From Rallus limicola (taxonomy: Eukaryota > Chordata > Aves > Gruiformes > Rallidae): a stretch of DNA of 64,000 nucleotides. The notes below the pieces were generated by a model. That model had not been told where the DNA came from. It ran no database searches and was given only the letters and a program-made list of their open reading frames with translations. This document shows, in pieces, positions 1-13,268 of the stretch; within the stretch, counting starts at the first letter, position 1, and each line of letters begins with the position of its first letter. The stretch covers positions 38,604,547 through 38,668,546 of the forward strand of contig JAKCOZ010000008.1 in the NCBI GenBank assembly GCA_022605955.1. The letters run 5' to 3'. Position numbers and translations under genes: made by a program.

Positions 1-3000
1 CACTCTTGCTGCAGACTCCTTCCTAAATCAATCGCTGTGTCACTGACCTCCATGCGACCAGGGAAAAGCACAATGGTTTATGCCAGCGCTGAGAAAGCAC
101 TAAGAGTGGTCTGGGTCTGTAAATGCCAAGACAGACACCACCCGTTTCCATTCCCAAATGGCTCTACCCCCTCCTCCTCCCTTTACAAAGCATTCCACGC
201 AGATCCTTTCCACCTTCACCGCTGATCTACAGAGAAAGCTTTGGCAACTGCAAAATTAGGAAAAGGCAACAAACAACACAGAAGGTGCTAAATTTATCTG
301 TGCCACCCACGCCCTACGAAACTCCCAGCGTTCTACCCCTGTTACTGCCTAGCAGGGATCACGGGGGTGCTTCTGTGGTCCCTGAAAAACAGTCAGGGAT
401 GGGAAGCAGTTTCTCTTACCACCATGGACAGGCAAAGGGAGCTCAAAGAGGTCAAGCCATGCCATCGACTCTTAGGAGACACAAACCCTGCTTTGAACAG
501 TACCAACACAAACCAGTTCACTGATGAACTATTGCCAAGCTCTCTCCAAGACACGTTTCCCCTACGCTACCAAAAAACAATCATCAAGAAAGTGCCCTCT
601 TGAATGGGTTCCACGTGAATTGAGCTAACGACGTCACCGAAACCAGTCAAAAAGGGCAAGCCTGAGTTGCCCCAGCTGTACCAGTGAGGTTGAACTGGGC
701 AGGCCAGTCCCAGGCAGAGACGACACAATGCCTTGCAGACCATCCATCGCGAAGGAAGAACAACGTGCACCCGCCGCCGAGCCTGGAAGGAGGCAGACAC
801 CAGCCTGTCTGATTTATAGCTGGAGTTGGAGAACATTTAGTGTAGCTTAATTTCCAGATGGGTATTTCTACTCATTAATTAATTAGATGAAGCCATTATT
901 CATTGACGGGAACACTTCATTTTTATTCTAGTCCATTTCCAATGAGTTGTTTAAGCTACTTTAAAAACATAGCCAGGCCAGGTTTGGAAGGAGCTGGGTT
1001 TAGCGTGTTTTAAGCATGTTGAAAAGAGTAAAACAAAGAGAAGATGGATACAGCATGCTCCAGAGTCACGTAGAAATGTGCCTGGATGCTTCATCTCAGA
1101 GAAGATGAAGCAGCAAAACAAACAACAACATCCAAGGTAAAAACCAAGAGGGATGAGGACAGGGCAGCACAGCTTTATTACTTTAAAAGTAAATAATTAA
1201 TAAAATGAGCAGAACCTGAAGGCTGAAGCAGCAAAACTGGAAGCAGCCTTGCTATAATTAACTCTGATGAGTTTAAACACAGGGCAGAAATGGGAACGAA
1301 GAAGAGGTTAGTTGAATAGTTTTCACTGTATTCAGATCTTTCAACGTGATGGAAATCACCCCGGCCTACTCAAACACATCGAGCAGAGTGAGGAACAGCC
1401 AACGATCACTTCTGAAAGACACCAAGAGTAGAAAGGGAGTCCTACAGAGCCACACAAATCAAGTTTTGAGAGCTGGTAGAAAAAGGCAGGAGGAAGAGGC
1501 ACAGAACTTTGGCTCTGCTGAGTAGGGTTTCATTCCCCAAAAGACAGGATGGTTTCAAGAGGCAGAACAAAAAAAAAACAATCAGGTAAGAGGAAAAGCA
1601 AGACAGACGGATCAAGGCGAAGCTGAAGGCAGGCAAAAGATTTGTTTCTCTGTCAGGATGCCTGGCTGGCAAACTGGCCAAGAAAGTTCTGATTTTTCTC
1701 AAGATTCATTAAAGGAATCCAACAACTAAACAAATAAGCCTCCCCTAAAAACACAGCCAAGAACCCACCACCCACCCTGGGCAGCTACGCGAGGCACATC
1801 AGCAGGAACATCAGCACGAGGAACCCTGAAGCCAGCACAGCCCCCGCCCACGCAGCGATCCATCCCCTACCCCGGATCTGTGACACCCGGCGTAGCGCAG
1901 TAGCTCTCCGTTCACCAGGAAGACACAGGAGAGACGTGTTGACAACTCACACCACAGAGATCTACCTTTGGAGCACGAGAGGCCGAGTTCAACAACGGGA
2001 TGGAAAATGGATGGACGCAAGGTTCAATGACAAACTGATCAAACCCTACCCACCTCAGTGATGGCGACAGCAATCATAACGGTCAGAAGTCCTATTACAA
2101 GATGAGAAATACCTGGCAAAGCAAGGACACAGCAAAGAAAAGCCAAAGTTCTTCACAAAACCCAGCGTCCACCATTTGGCAATGATGTAGAACACCCAGG
2201 ATGCATCAGCAGGCACATACGCAAGGCAGGGGAAGTCATTACTCAGGGACGTGATGGTCTCCAGGGCCTCAATTTCAGAGTCAACACCAGAAGATGAATT
2301 GCAAGCAATCAAGGAGAAACCTCCGAGAGGAGATTTTCTTTAAAAGTGGGATGGATGCTCTGTACAACTCAGTAGTTCTCCCAATATTAGCCTGTTCTGA
2401 GCTGAGGAAGGATGATACAGTGGCCCCAGCCTTTGTCAGGATGAGCAGCTACCTGCTCACACAGGCAATCTGAGACCTCTAGACCAGACACATCTCCGGT
2501 CTTCTTTAGTTGTATACCTTCCAGACAGCGTTTCACTATGTAGCAGTAGCTGGGTATTTCTGGGAAGGCTGGGAATCTCCTGCACATCCTAAAACCCAAG
2601 ACCTTGCCATGAAACTGCCAGCCTGTGTCCTCCACACCAGCAGCTACCACGGCATGCTGCTCATGGCTGCTTTCCAAGCCGGCATTGGGGTGTGCTTGGC
2701 ACACAAAACACAAAGCCTCCGACAGATTCTGCCATTCCCAGGAATACAGTAGGAACCTGAGGGTTTTATTTACACATTCCACTTCCTAGGTAAGAAAAAA
2801 GAGTGCAGAGGGAAACTGCTGAGCAGTAAGACATCCCAAAAAGCCACCCACACTGGTCTGAGTGATGAATTCAATAAGGGGTTCTTCAAAAGCCACTCAT
2901 GAGAGAGTTACCAGGTTATCCTGGGTAGTGTTTCCATGCAGGAAGGTGCCCCTCAGAAGCTTGCCCCGTGCCTTCCAAGCCAAAATAGAAGGAAACTGTT

Positions 3001-4145
3001 ATTTCTCAGCGCCCAATCAATAAAAAGCTTCAGGCAAAACAAGGGGGCTGACAGTAAGCCCAGGATAAATGGCCATCAGTTGGTATCCCAGAGACCACCC
3101 CAGCCACATCCTTTTAGGAGCGGGCTTCCACTTTTAAATTAAGCTGAAGACAGGAAGAAAGGGGATGTTTCTGGATCAATGACTCCTGAATGTGTATTGT
3201 CTATGAAGCAAACAATTACCTTGTTACCTTGTTCTCTTCCCTGCTTTCTAGTAAAGTCACTGTGAACTTGTCTCACAAGGAAAAGGGGGAGGGATTCACT
3301 CCCCTCCTCTCCAACCACCTCACCTTCCCAGCTACAACCAAAAGATGCCTGAACACAACAACACTGTGTTTGACTCCATGCTCTAAGATGCAATCACCCT
3401 CATGGTCATCTTGACTCAGGAGATGAGCTTCAAAACCCTCAGGTGGAGAGGAGTGGTGACAAGGTGTATCTACATCAACTTTACACCCCGAGCGGGCTCT
3501 TGGGGCAGGCCCTGGCTGCTCTGCTTCCCATCCTTTCCACATCCTGCATTTTTGGGCTGTGTCACAGAGCACTCTGAGCTCTCACACTAGATTGTTGTGG
3601 GAAGAACACCTCGAATTTAACCCCAAAACACCTCCCTGGGCCTCACATTGAGGGGAGCATGCCAAATACAGTCCTAACACAAAGAAACAACCTTGTGTGA
3701 GGATGTTACAACTTTCGAGACAACCCCACACAGCCCTCATGCCTCACCGGCATCACCAGCTACACTCCACAGAGCTGACCCTCTGCACAGGACTCACCAA
3801 CACCGTCACGAGCTGCTGCTGGTCCTGGCTCCTTCCCTCCAATCAGGGCTGCCTGGTGCTCTACAAGCCAGCACCAGTCCCAGCCCTCCACGTCAGGCGG
3901 CTGGTGGCGTATGAGGAGGTATGTGCCGTGAGAAGCCAAGCTCCATGCTCATACTGGCACTGCCTCTGTAACACGTGTGAGCCCACAGCAACTTCAGGGA
4001 TCTCTTCCAGGCCTGGGAACACCGTGTTCTTCCCCACTATCAGTATGGAACTACCACAGGCGTGGTATAAAAAGGGGGCTGTGTTTGGTGTGGGAGTCGG
4101 GATGCTGAACATCAGGCAAATGGCGTTTGTCTGCTTTACTCCTTA

Positions 4146-4183
4146 TGGGGGGGCCGTGGGGGGGGGGTGAGTGGGTGGGTTCG
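4146..4183 (+). repeat. G-rich tract, possible G-quadruplex
   Basis: Several runs of three or more G lie within about 38 bases, including runs of seven and ten G, followed by GAGTGGGTGGGTTCGGG. Four closely spaced G-runs meet the usual sequence rule for a G-quadruplex on the plus strand. No gene start is seen nearby, so any role is unknown. Confidence 0.5.
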
Positions 4184-4319
4184 GGTCAACTCCACTGCTG
4201 GATTTCAAAAACCAGCTACCAGACCTCGTAGCCTTGGGATACCAGGCAGATAAACCAGGATCGCTGAGGAATAAAAGTCTCTGTCCCTCACCGTTACACA
4301 CAGTCCACTAAAGCATCCT

Positions 4320-4660
4320 GACTTGCATATTAACAGCTATGGCATGTAACCAGAAGTTAAAATACTAGTAATGAGAACAGTAATTATCACAGACTATTAT
4401 TTATTTGTCTACTCATTTGAAATTTGGGAGAGGGGGAAGTCTTCAACATTTACAAGAAAGCAATTAAGGCAGCAAATGGATTATTTCTCTTTAAACCTAT
4501 GAGAAAATGCTCAGTGCATATTTCCTCTCTAATTTGTCTGCACTCAAGAATCTATTTTTGGAAGTCTCCCTAGACTGTATTGTAGCACCACATGTACTGT
4601 AATGGCATTTTAATTAGCCCAGAGAGCTGAAAGATGCACTATGCATCCAAAAGAGAAGCA
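4320..4660. promoter_or_regulatory. candidate conserved non-coding element, AT-rich
   Basis: This AT-rich, low-CpG block contains many TAAT/ATTA-type cores and octamer-like words (for example TTAATTAGCCC near 4610, GTAATTATCAC near 4380). It is more complex than simple AT repeat. That texture is typical of vertebrate conserved non-coding enhancers, but conservation cannot be judged from one sequence. Confidence 0.25.
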
Positions 4661-4940
4661 GCCTAACAAAATGAGAGCATCCTTCTCTCCCCTTCCTCAA
4701 GATTTACAGCAGCTATCAAGCCCAAATACCAATTATGGTCTCAACTGGAATCAACTGCGACTGCTATAAAAAAATCCCATGCATTGCAACAGCCTATGAA
4801 GCTCAACACAAACAAACCTCGTATTTAAGCACTATTTACTCATACGTTAAAGGTGGATGGTAAAAATAAAATGCTGCAGACGTTCACAGGCAGAACAGGG
4901 GAGAGGAGACTATATATTTATTTATTTGTTTGTTTTAATA

Positions 4941-5438
4941 CAGAATCACAGAATGGTTTTGGTTGGAAAAGACCTTCAAGATCATCGAGTCCAACCATCC
5001 ATCCAGCCTCACCAAGTCCAACACCAGACCATATCACCAAGTACAGCATCTCCTCTTCTTTTAAACCACCCCAGGGATGGTGCCCCAACCCCCTCCCTGG
5101 GCAGCCTGGCTCACTACCTGACAGCCCTTTCAGTGAAGAAATGTTCCCTAACACCCAACCAAACCTTCCCCTGACGCAGCTTCAGGCCGCTTCCCCTTGC
5201 CCTGTCCCAGGGAGAAGAGACTGACCCCACCTCACTACAAGCCCCTTTTAGGTAGCTGTAGGGAGCGATGAGCTCTCCCCCCAGTCTCCTTTTCTCCAGG
5301 CTAAACACCTCCAGCTCCCTCAGCCGCCCCTCATCAGACTTGTCTTCCAAACCCTTCCCCAGCCTGGTTGCCCTTCTCTGGCCACACTCGAGCATCTCAT
5401 GTCCTTGTAGTGAAGGGCCCAAAACTGAACACAGAACA
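4941..5438 (-). mobile_element. CR1 LINE fragment (5'-truncated)
   Basis: The 3' end is at low coordinates, marked by the CR1 tail AATCACAGAATGG and a GTTGGAAAAGACC box. Reading the minus strand gives the reverse transcriptase C-terminal end ([20 protein letters not shown], then [20 protein letters not shown], then FFTERAVR). The 5' break falls into a TA-rich tract at about 5438-5480. The copy at 20000-20390 belongs to the same subgroup, sharing [12 protein letters not shown]. Not mobile: only the last ~500 bp remain. Confidence 0.93.
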
Positions 5439-5480
5439 ATATATATATATGTATTAGAGTATATTTTATTTATATATAGA
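5439..5480. repeat. TA-rich simple repeat
   Basis: Alternating TA with interruptions directly abuts the 5' breakpoint of the neighbouring CR1 copy. It may be the AT-rich target site or a microsatellite grown at the junction. Confidence 0.7.
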
Positions 5481-8400
5481 TCTGGCAGAGCAGGACTTCG
5501 AATTTGTTGGGTTTTGTCCTGCAAGTACAAGCAAGAAAACATCCACTCAGCTGCAAGCTAGTCCCCTCCCGTTTGCACAGGGCTGTTGGGGATTATGCTG
5601 ATTGTGATTATCACTAACACTACACCTTATGCCCCAAGTTAGCCACCTCGCACTGCCAGTGAGACACCCAGTGCGTAACGCCCACCAGCATGGTCTCATA
5701 TAGCTTTGATTCACCGCAGTTCTGACTTCTTAACTTTCAATGCGTCAGAAACTAGGCCAGGCTCATGACCGTCTCAGTGACAGAAGAGGCTGACATACCT
5801 GGAATTGTAAACCTCCTTCATGCCCTTGACAATACTGATTACTCCAGAGATACTCATAGGTCCAGATGTCAGGTGGAGTATGCACAACATTCCCCTGAAG
5901 CCAGCAGCAGACCACAGTGCTCGGCACCTCGCAAGCAAGGACTATGATGGATTTTAAGCTTTCTTTTGCATAATAATCCTCATGAATATTTCACATGAGT
6001 CAGAAGATAATGTCTACAAGAAGGTTGTGCTGCTTTCCTACCCAGAACCTAGCAAAGACAAGTCCAACAGACCCCACTTTGGTTAACATCAAGGTAAAAG
6101 AAACACTCAGCAAGAGGTAAGAGGAAAAGCAGCCTCCAATACACAAGTAGGAAGTTATCCTGGAAACCGAATACCTAAGGTGCGCTAAACCAAGCCACGC
6201 CGTGGTCCTCGAGGTGTTCACAGACTACTCTCCATCCACATGATGACACACAGCTTTTTAAAGGCTAAAAATCCAGAACAAACATTGTGCCCTGCTTCCT
6301 TCACCCCTGTTCCCCTTAATTCTGTGCAGCGGGAGGATAATGTAGGTCCCACCACACGTGCCAATCTCCAGTCTCTTCAACAGAACCCCATGACTTCTCA
6401 CCTGTGCAACAATTGGGAAGAGATGTCCCTTTGGAAGTCTGTGGTAATAAAAGAATCCTTTTACACGTGAAGGTGAGAGATCTGAGGGCTGTGGTAAGCC
6501 AGTCATTGGATGAGAGAGAGAAACGCTCGCTGAAAGCAGCCTGACAGAATTACAGCACAAAGGGACATCCAGCCGTTGCAGGAGACCTGTGTCCTTTCAG
6601 GGGGGAGCTGGGAAGCCTGAACCCCCCTCCAGCCAACCTTGCGACCAGCCCCCCAGACATATGCACAATCAAGCCAGGAAAAAAACCCCAAGATTTAAAG
6701 GAAAGAATGGCAACATGACAGAAACAGCATGTGTAAGTACACGTTTGATGTGTGTTTTTCCTTGTAAGCCAGAAATATCCATATTTAACGCTGGTTTTCA
6801 TTCCATTCTTCTCTAACAACTCTCAAAATCAGCTCATTTGGCATACCCAGAAAACAACCGTAAAGTCCAATCATGGGCAAGCTCGAGCACGCACTTGCAG
6901 CAGAAGCAGAACAAGTATCCTACGTCCTCATCACTTGTCGTACCTTGGTCGGCTGAGAGATTACTCAGCCTTACTCAAGGCAGGATGGAAAATCTCCGTG
7001 TTCACCTGCTCCCATTTGGTGCCAAACATCTACCTAGAAGATGGAGCATACCAAAAAGGGATAGGTAGACCCAAGCATACCTCTGGCTCCTAAGGTAGGG
7101 GTCGTCTCAGGCTCCATTCAACAGCTTCACCACCTCCCATGGACCATCTCCACCTGGACATAGCCGCCAATCCGGCGCCAATCAGCTGCTGTAGTCAAAA
7201 GACTACATTTTCAAGTGTTTAAAAGTAGGCTCCTCTTCCACCAGCCTGATGGAACAGCAATGTCCCGCTCGCCTTGAAGGAGCCGAGACTACGCTGCTTA
7301 TCGCTATAAATATATTCATAGATATTTTCCCTGGCACAAAGCACTTCCATGTTAAAGGCAAGAGATTCATCAGCTCGTAGGGACAGCTCCATCCTTACCA
7401 CTTTCGTTCTGCCAGCACACTCCTGGCACGGGGGGAGGAGGGTACAATCTGCCACCATCTGTGGGGTGCTATCCATCTGAGAGGGGACCGGCCTCAAGAA
7501 ATTAGCATAGTCCAAGCATTAAACTCAACTCCAGAATGTTATGTACAACCCAGAGGCTGGATTCCAAGAGCAAAGCGTTCCTGATCCCTGCTGACCGCAC
7601 CTTGGCGGGGTGTTTGGGTTCTTGACAGTTTTAATGTAGCCTTTTACCAAAAGGGAATAAAACTTTACATGCTTCTAGGCGCGTGTGTGGGGTAAAGGCA
7701 ATATCCCGCTGTGAGTGCTCCTACAGGAGGGCAGCACTACCATCACAAGGAGCTTCATCTGCTGAGACAGATCCCAGGGACACCAGCATGCTGGGGGAAA
7801 AGCAAACTCCACAGGCCCGCCTGGGCGTTCAGCGGGAGAGGTGCCGCTGGCACCCAGCCACTTCACAATCACGGCCATTTAAACACATGAATTCCCGTTT
7901 GAGAGCCACAAATTCACAGATACAATGCCACTTTGATCAAAGCTAATATCCCAGCAGGTTTCAAAAGCTGATTGGTGATACAAAAAATGAAGTGAGGAAA
8001 GAAAAAAAAAACCCACAAAACCCCACTGACAAAACCCCCTTGGAACAATGCGCCATTGCCAGTGAATCACCAGCAGAAGGAGGCCTGGGAAACACACTTT
8101 ACAGGCAGGAGGGAAGGTTGAAGAACCTGCTTAATTTTCCCTTCTCTCCAGTTGAATAAACTGTCAGGAAGAAATCCAGCTGAAAGACAGCTTGGCTCTT
8201 CCATGGCTTCCAATCTACAACGGCGCTTCCAGCTCCTGCCCACACACTCGCAGGACGCTGTGGTCTTGCTAACGAGATACCGAGCAGGAAAAAAAACAAA
8301 CACTAACAAAACACAGGAAGGTTTGCCTTGTTAAAGAGGGAAGGACCTGGACAGCATGGAAACCCCACGGCACAGGAACCCCACGGCACAGCTTTCCTGC

Positions 8401-10025
8401 CTCTCCCCAGCTCCATGTTTTGCTGGCGCACACACCGTAAATGAAACTCGCCCACAAAACCATCCCCCACCCAGGCAGGCTGCACCCAAGGGCTCCGGTC
8501 CTTTCGGCAGCAGAAAAAGGAAGTGATGATCATTACTCAGCAACACAGGGCACTGAAGCTTTCAGAAAGCAGGCTAACCCAGGGAAGATTCCTGGATGAA
8601 GCAGCAGGCAGGGAGAAAAGAGGCAAAGGAAAGTAATGGTCTGCCCCATCCCTGCACGTTGCTGGCAAGAGGAGCCATCTACCGTGTCGCTACTCACTGA
8701 ATGCCTTCTCACCTTCCACGCTGCAGCTTCTTGAGTGGACGGCAGAATTGGAAAGCGTAGAGGAAAGATATGGTAAACACTTTGCTAGGGAAAAGAAATA
8801 CAGAGAGGTGGAAACAGGACCATCACCAAACAGCAGGACCTGGGTTTGATGGAGCTGATGGATGTCTGTCAGGGGGCAAGCCGTCCAGTTTCAACCTTTC
8901 AAAGGGTTCCAGCAAGCCCCTCTCCTCCCAAACAAGAGCTGAAACCCTGGGGAAAGGTCCCGAGGGGGCTCTTCTCACCTCCCTGCTGCCACATCGACAT
9001 CAGTCAACACACAGCTGGACAAACAGATGCAGGAACAACAGCAGCTCCACCTGTGCCAGTGCCTCGCATCTTAATCACCCAGGTATGGCAGTAACCACAG
9101 CTCCCCTCTCACCTAGGCTTGGATTAGGTAGAGCAGCATGAATTGTTTAAATCCCAGCTTACTCTGCTTTCACATGCATCCACCAAACAGGCAGAATCCC
9201 TAACTCACCCGTCCGGAGTAGGGTCAGCCTGCTCCCCACCTATCCACGCAGGGCTAGCTCCTTTGGGACCGAAAGCAGATGCCTTCTTCATCCTACCTGT
9301 TGCATCTGTTAGGTCAAATCCTCCACCCAAAGAGCCTGTAGTTAAAGGTAACGTTTGAGCTACAGCAGGCAGGGACTCGCTTGAGCTGGCAGCACTGTTC
9401 TGGGGTAAGAGCCCACAGCCAGGTGGTGGGCTGGCCATAGCCAGCCTGCTAACTCACCTTCCCAAAAACTCATCCCCACGTGAGGTACATTCAGGCTGGT
9501 TATACTGTAACAGCACAAAACAGCTTACTGGTGAAAAAACCCTTCTCATCAAACATTTTCAGGATCAGAGACAAGCCAACTGTGCTCAGGTCAGCCTGAA
9601 GGGCAGCTCACTCTAAGCCCACTGAAGACGGCAGTATCATGTTTAAAATGCCATCGTCTCCCTGGAAAAGGGAAAAAGAGCAGCTTGCTTTCCTTGCTTT
9701 GCTCCTGTCTCGAGTAGGTGCAGATAAAAACGCAAGCAATCAGTAGACAAAGTCCTCTAACAGACCACGGAGTCAAAGCAGCCGCCGCCGGCACTACTCC
9801 AGAGAGGAAGAGCTGCAGCTTCGTTAGCGTGCAGAGGGAACGTCCATGTGGAACGCGGGAGCACCCACCTCCCGGCCTGCACGTACCAAATTCACAGTCC
9901 TGCCCAACACCCTAAAAATCACCAACACCCAGAGACAAACATCCTCTCCCAAGGTGCTGAGGGAGCCGAGGACAAAACAGCCAAGAGAGCGAGCACCCAG
10001 CAAAGGGCGACTGTTTAATCACAGC
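5481..10025. other. unique non-coding sequence
   Basis: No gene, RNA gene or interspersed repeat recognised. A 17-bp unit (GGAACCCCACGGCACA core) is repeated twice near 8358-8391. Open frames are short (at most about 130 codons) and lie in several frames on both strands without a recognisable domain. Confidence 0.6.
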
Positions 10026-10403
10026 CATAGAATCCCAGACTGGGCTAGGCTGAGAAGGACCCCAAGGGTCACAGAGCTCCAACCCCCTGCGCCACAGGCA
10101 GGGACACCAACCTCCAGGCCTGGAGCTACACAAGGTTGCCCAGGGCCCCAGCCAACCTGGTCTTCAACACCCCCAGGGATGGGGCACCCACCCCCTCTCT
10201 GGGCAGCCCCTTCCAGCCCCTCACCATTCTCTCTGTGAAAACCTTCCCCCTAATATCAAATCTGAACCTTCCCTCCTTTAGCTTTAGTCCATTCCCCCTT
10301 GTCCTGCCATTTTCTACCCTTTTAAAAAGTTGATTGCCCTCCTGTTTGTGTGCTCCCTTCAGGGATGGGAAGGCTGCAATGAGGTCTCCCTGCAGCCTTA
10401 AAG
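10026..10403 (-). mobile_element. CR1 LINE fragment
   Basis: The minus strand ends in the CR1 3' tail (ATAGAATCCC on plus) and carries the subgroup signature CCCCAAGGGTCACAGAGCTC. The translated minus strand shows the reverse transcriptase end with RTRGNGLKLKEGRFRFDIRG followed by LPREGVGAPSLGVLKTRLAG. Same subgroup as the copies at 27457, 37661 and 45811. 5'-truncated at about 380 bp. Confidence 0.92.
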
Positions 10404-11475
10404 CCATCGGTGAAAGTGATGCACGTGACTACACCACAATTAAAAGGCGCGTGCAAACCACAACACTGTCCCCATATGCCGAACATCAAGGCTGGCCCTT
10501 CACCCCCAAAAACACCCCTCCACCCACCCCTGCAAGCACTGGAGCCAGAGGCTCATTTGTAACTAACATGGAGATGTTCAAGGCACTCTTTTTTTTTTAC
10601 TTTAAAACACTCAATCTGAGTATTTTATTTCTGTGGGAATCGCCGTGTTTGTCTTAGAGCTGGCACGATGAAACACGCTCTGCAGAGAGCACCAGATGGA
10701 GACCACAAAAGCAAGTGAGATAGGTAGGGGTGTACCTGCCTGCACTCACATGAGAGGAGAACAGCAGAGGACACAAGACCAAGGACAGTGAGCATGGGCC
10801 CTTTGCTGCTCCTCAGAATGGAGGAAATCCCATTCACGTACTTTCTGAACTGCTCATGACTCCATCTTGTTAGCGGTCCTTCAACAGAGTTGATCAAGGA
10901 GCTCTTCCCAGCTCACTCCAGAGCTGAGGTCGATCTTTCAGGGAGTATGGAGGCTCTTGCTTTGGTGCTCAGCAACACAGACCTTCAAGAAAAGTATTTC
11001 AGGTTTCCTTTTACTTCATTAAGCACCAGCACATGCATCATTTCCAGCGCCATCAACTCTGAGCGTGGTCCTCCAGCAGGTAAGGAACGCAAGCATCATC
11101 ACCCTGGTGCTCTTGGAAAACTTCACTGACCAACAGGAAAACTTACTGGCCAACTGGCAACTTGTACATACTTGGTATGCACCCACACCCACTGAAAGCT
11201 GAGAAGGTTCCTGAGTACCCAACCTTCTTTTTGAAGATGGCTCATGCCCCAAGCCCAGGTGGCTCCCCCGGTTGATACCTGATCCCAAAGGCAGGCTTCC
11301 TCAAATGAAGCTCTCCAGCTTGCTTCCAGATTTTCTTCTCAGAATAGAACACACTGTTTTAACTGTTATAGCTTTGTAGCAGGACATCAGAAAAGGCGTT
11401 AATGGTTACTCAAAACCAGATAGCTTGTGGGAAGGAAAGCAGAATGATACTAACAGGCAGCTGAAAAGGCAGAAC
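10404..11475. other. unique non-coding sequence
   Basis: No feature recognised apart from short T-rich runs near 10590. Open frames are under 110 codons with no known domain. Confidence 0.55.
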
Positions 11476-11717
11476 GGTCTCAAGCCACGTCAGGAAAGGT
11501 TTAGATTGGGTATTAAGAACAATTTCTTCGCCAAAAGAGAGGTCAGGCAAGGGACCAGGCTGCCCTGAGAGGTGGTGGAGTCACCATCCCTGGAGGGGTT
11601 CAAAAATTCTATAGACACAGCACTCCAGGACTTGGGTTAGTTGACATGGGTGTGTTAGACAGGCAGTTGGACTTGATGACCTCAGAAGTCTTTTCCAACT
11701 TTAAATATTCAATGATT
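11476..11717 (+). mobile_element. CR1 LINE 3' fragment, old
   Basis: The CR1 3' region is recognisable from CCCTGGAGGGGTTCAAAAA, GCAGTTGGACTTGATGACCT and the tail TTCCAACT...AATGATTCC. It is more diverged than the other copies and keeps only the last ~240 bp. It faces the minus-strand copy that begins about 70 bp downstream. Confidence 0.85.
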
Positions 11718-11786
11718 CCAAGACCTCAGAGGCACAAAGAGATGCTCTGCAGGACACCACAAGCAGCATGGCCACCTCTGTTATTC

Positions 11787-12325
11787 ACTAACCCTAAGTA
11801 CCTCGTCCAACCTTTCCTTGAACACCCTAAGGGATGGGAACTCCCTGGGCAACCCGTTCCAATGCCCAACTGCTCCTCCTGAGCAGAAATGTCTCCTCAT
11901 TTCTAACCTGACCCTCCCCTGGTGCAACTTGCAGCCATTCCCTCCTGTCCTGTCACTGGTTATCTGTGAGAAGAGGCTGAACCCCAGCTCCTCACAACCT
12001 CCTTCCAGGAAGCTGGAGAGAGCAGTAAGGTCTCCCCTCAGCCTCCTCTTCTCCAGGCTAAAAATCCCCAGTTCCTGCAGCCGCTCTTCATCACACTTGT
12101 GTCCTAGCCCCTTCCCCAGCCTGGTTGCCCTTCTCTGGACACGCTCCAGGACTTCGATGTCCTTCTTGTTGTGAGGTGCCCAAACCTGAACCCAGTACTT
12201 GAGGTGAGGCCTCAGCAGAGCTGAGTGCAGGTGGACGATCACCCCCTTGGTCCTGATGGCCACACTGTTCCTGACTCAAGCCAGAATGCCCCTGGCCTTC
12301 TCAGCCACCTGTGTGCATTTAAAAC
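11787..12325 (-). mobile_element. CR1 LINE fragment with 160-codon reverse transcriptase C-terminus, 3' end missing
   Basis: An uninterrupted minus-strand frame (12263 to 11781) covers the C-terminal part of the CR1 polyprotein, including [46 protein letters not shown] and [20 protein letters not shown]. This segment lies after the catalytic core, so no activity is expected. The last ~60 bp with the GATTCT-type tail are absent, which is unusual because CR1 copies are normally truncated at the 5' end. Confidence 0.92.
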
Positions 12326-12963
12326 AGGACAAAATCTTCATCCTCAAACTGTTGTGTTTCTTCTAAACCACAGGGTTCCCTGGATATCGTTTCTTCTCCA
12401 GGAGAACCCCAGGCTGGTCTGCACCTTGCCAGCAGTCCCTGCTGTTGAAAGTAAAAGTATAATAAGCTCATGAAAATCAGACTGCTCCAGACTGCACCTC
12501 AGGGCGGAGAGAGCCTGACTAACGTAGAAGTCAGCTCCCAGCACCTAAACCTCAGCACCTGCTCTGAGGGGAAGGCCTGGAAAGCCCTGGCAGAGGAAAA
12601 CCTCGCCACAAGCACCACCCAGGGAACCGTGCAGCCCGCAGCCCCTTCACACTCAGGATTTCTTTTTCCCTGTTCTGCTGCAAGGAGAGGGTGACGACAG
12701 TCTGAAACGCTCAGGGAACAAGTGACTGGTTTTGTTACAGCTTCACCCCGATGGGTCATTATTCCATGGCCATCTAGTGTGGTAACATTGGATAAAATCA
12801 GTCACACTGAATTTGCTATGGCAAAAGTGTTTTCACTAAGCAAAACAACATGGGAACAGTGCACTTCAAAAGAGAAATTTCTAATTCCTGCTCTGTTGAG
12901 GCACATCTCCTGTTCCCAAGCCAAGAAGTGGGTCCCATCTTACCAGGGGGCCAACCCAAAATC
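12326..12963. other. unique non-coding sequence
   Basis: No gene or repeat recognised between two minus-strand CR1 copies. Open frames are under 95 codons. Confidence 0.5.
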
Positions 12964-13268
12964 ATACAATCACAGGATGCCTTGGGTTGGAAGGCACCTC
13001 TAAAGGCCATCCAGTCCCACCCTGCACTGAGCAGGGACACCTTTAACTGGAGAAAGTTGCTCAGAGCTTCATCCACCCTGCCCTTGAATGTCTCCTGACT
13101 TCTCTGGGCAACCTGTGCCAGGGTCTCAGCATCCTCAGAGGAAAGAGCTTCTTCCTCATGCCTCACCTGAATTTGCCCTGCTCTAGTTTAACCCATCTCC
13201 CCTCGTCCCATCGCTCCCTGCCCTTACACACAGCCCTGTCCAGCTTTCCTGTAGTCCCCCTCAAGGAC
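12964..13268 (-). mobile_element. CR1 LINE fragment
   Basis: The plus strand begins with the inverted CR1 tail (ACAATCACAGGATGCCTTGG), followed by the TTGGAAGGCACCTCTAAAGG box. On the minus strand, residues such as VDEALSNFLQLKVSLLSAGW and TLAQVAQRSQETFKG identify the C-terminal end of a subgroup different from its neighbours. Truncated at about 305 bp. Confidence 0.9.

Larger units (their letters stand above)
1..4940. other. unique non-coding sequence
   Basis: No recognisable gene or interspersed repeat is seen. The longest open frames (131 codons on the minus strand at 2387-2782, 157 codons on the plus strand at 3697-4170) show no domain, signal peptide or repeat that I recognise. A G-rich run lies near 4146-4180 and an AT-rich block at 4320-4660; both are listed separately. 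Intergenic or intronic DNA is the simplest reading. Confidence 0.6.

Noticed and set aside
11781..12263. 160-codon minus frame as a host gene
   Set aside because: It is the C-terminal segment of the CR1 reverse transcriptase polyprotein, matched by many other copies in the window.
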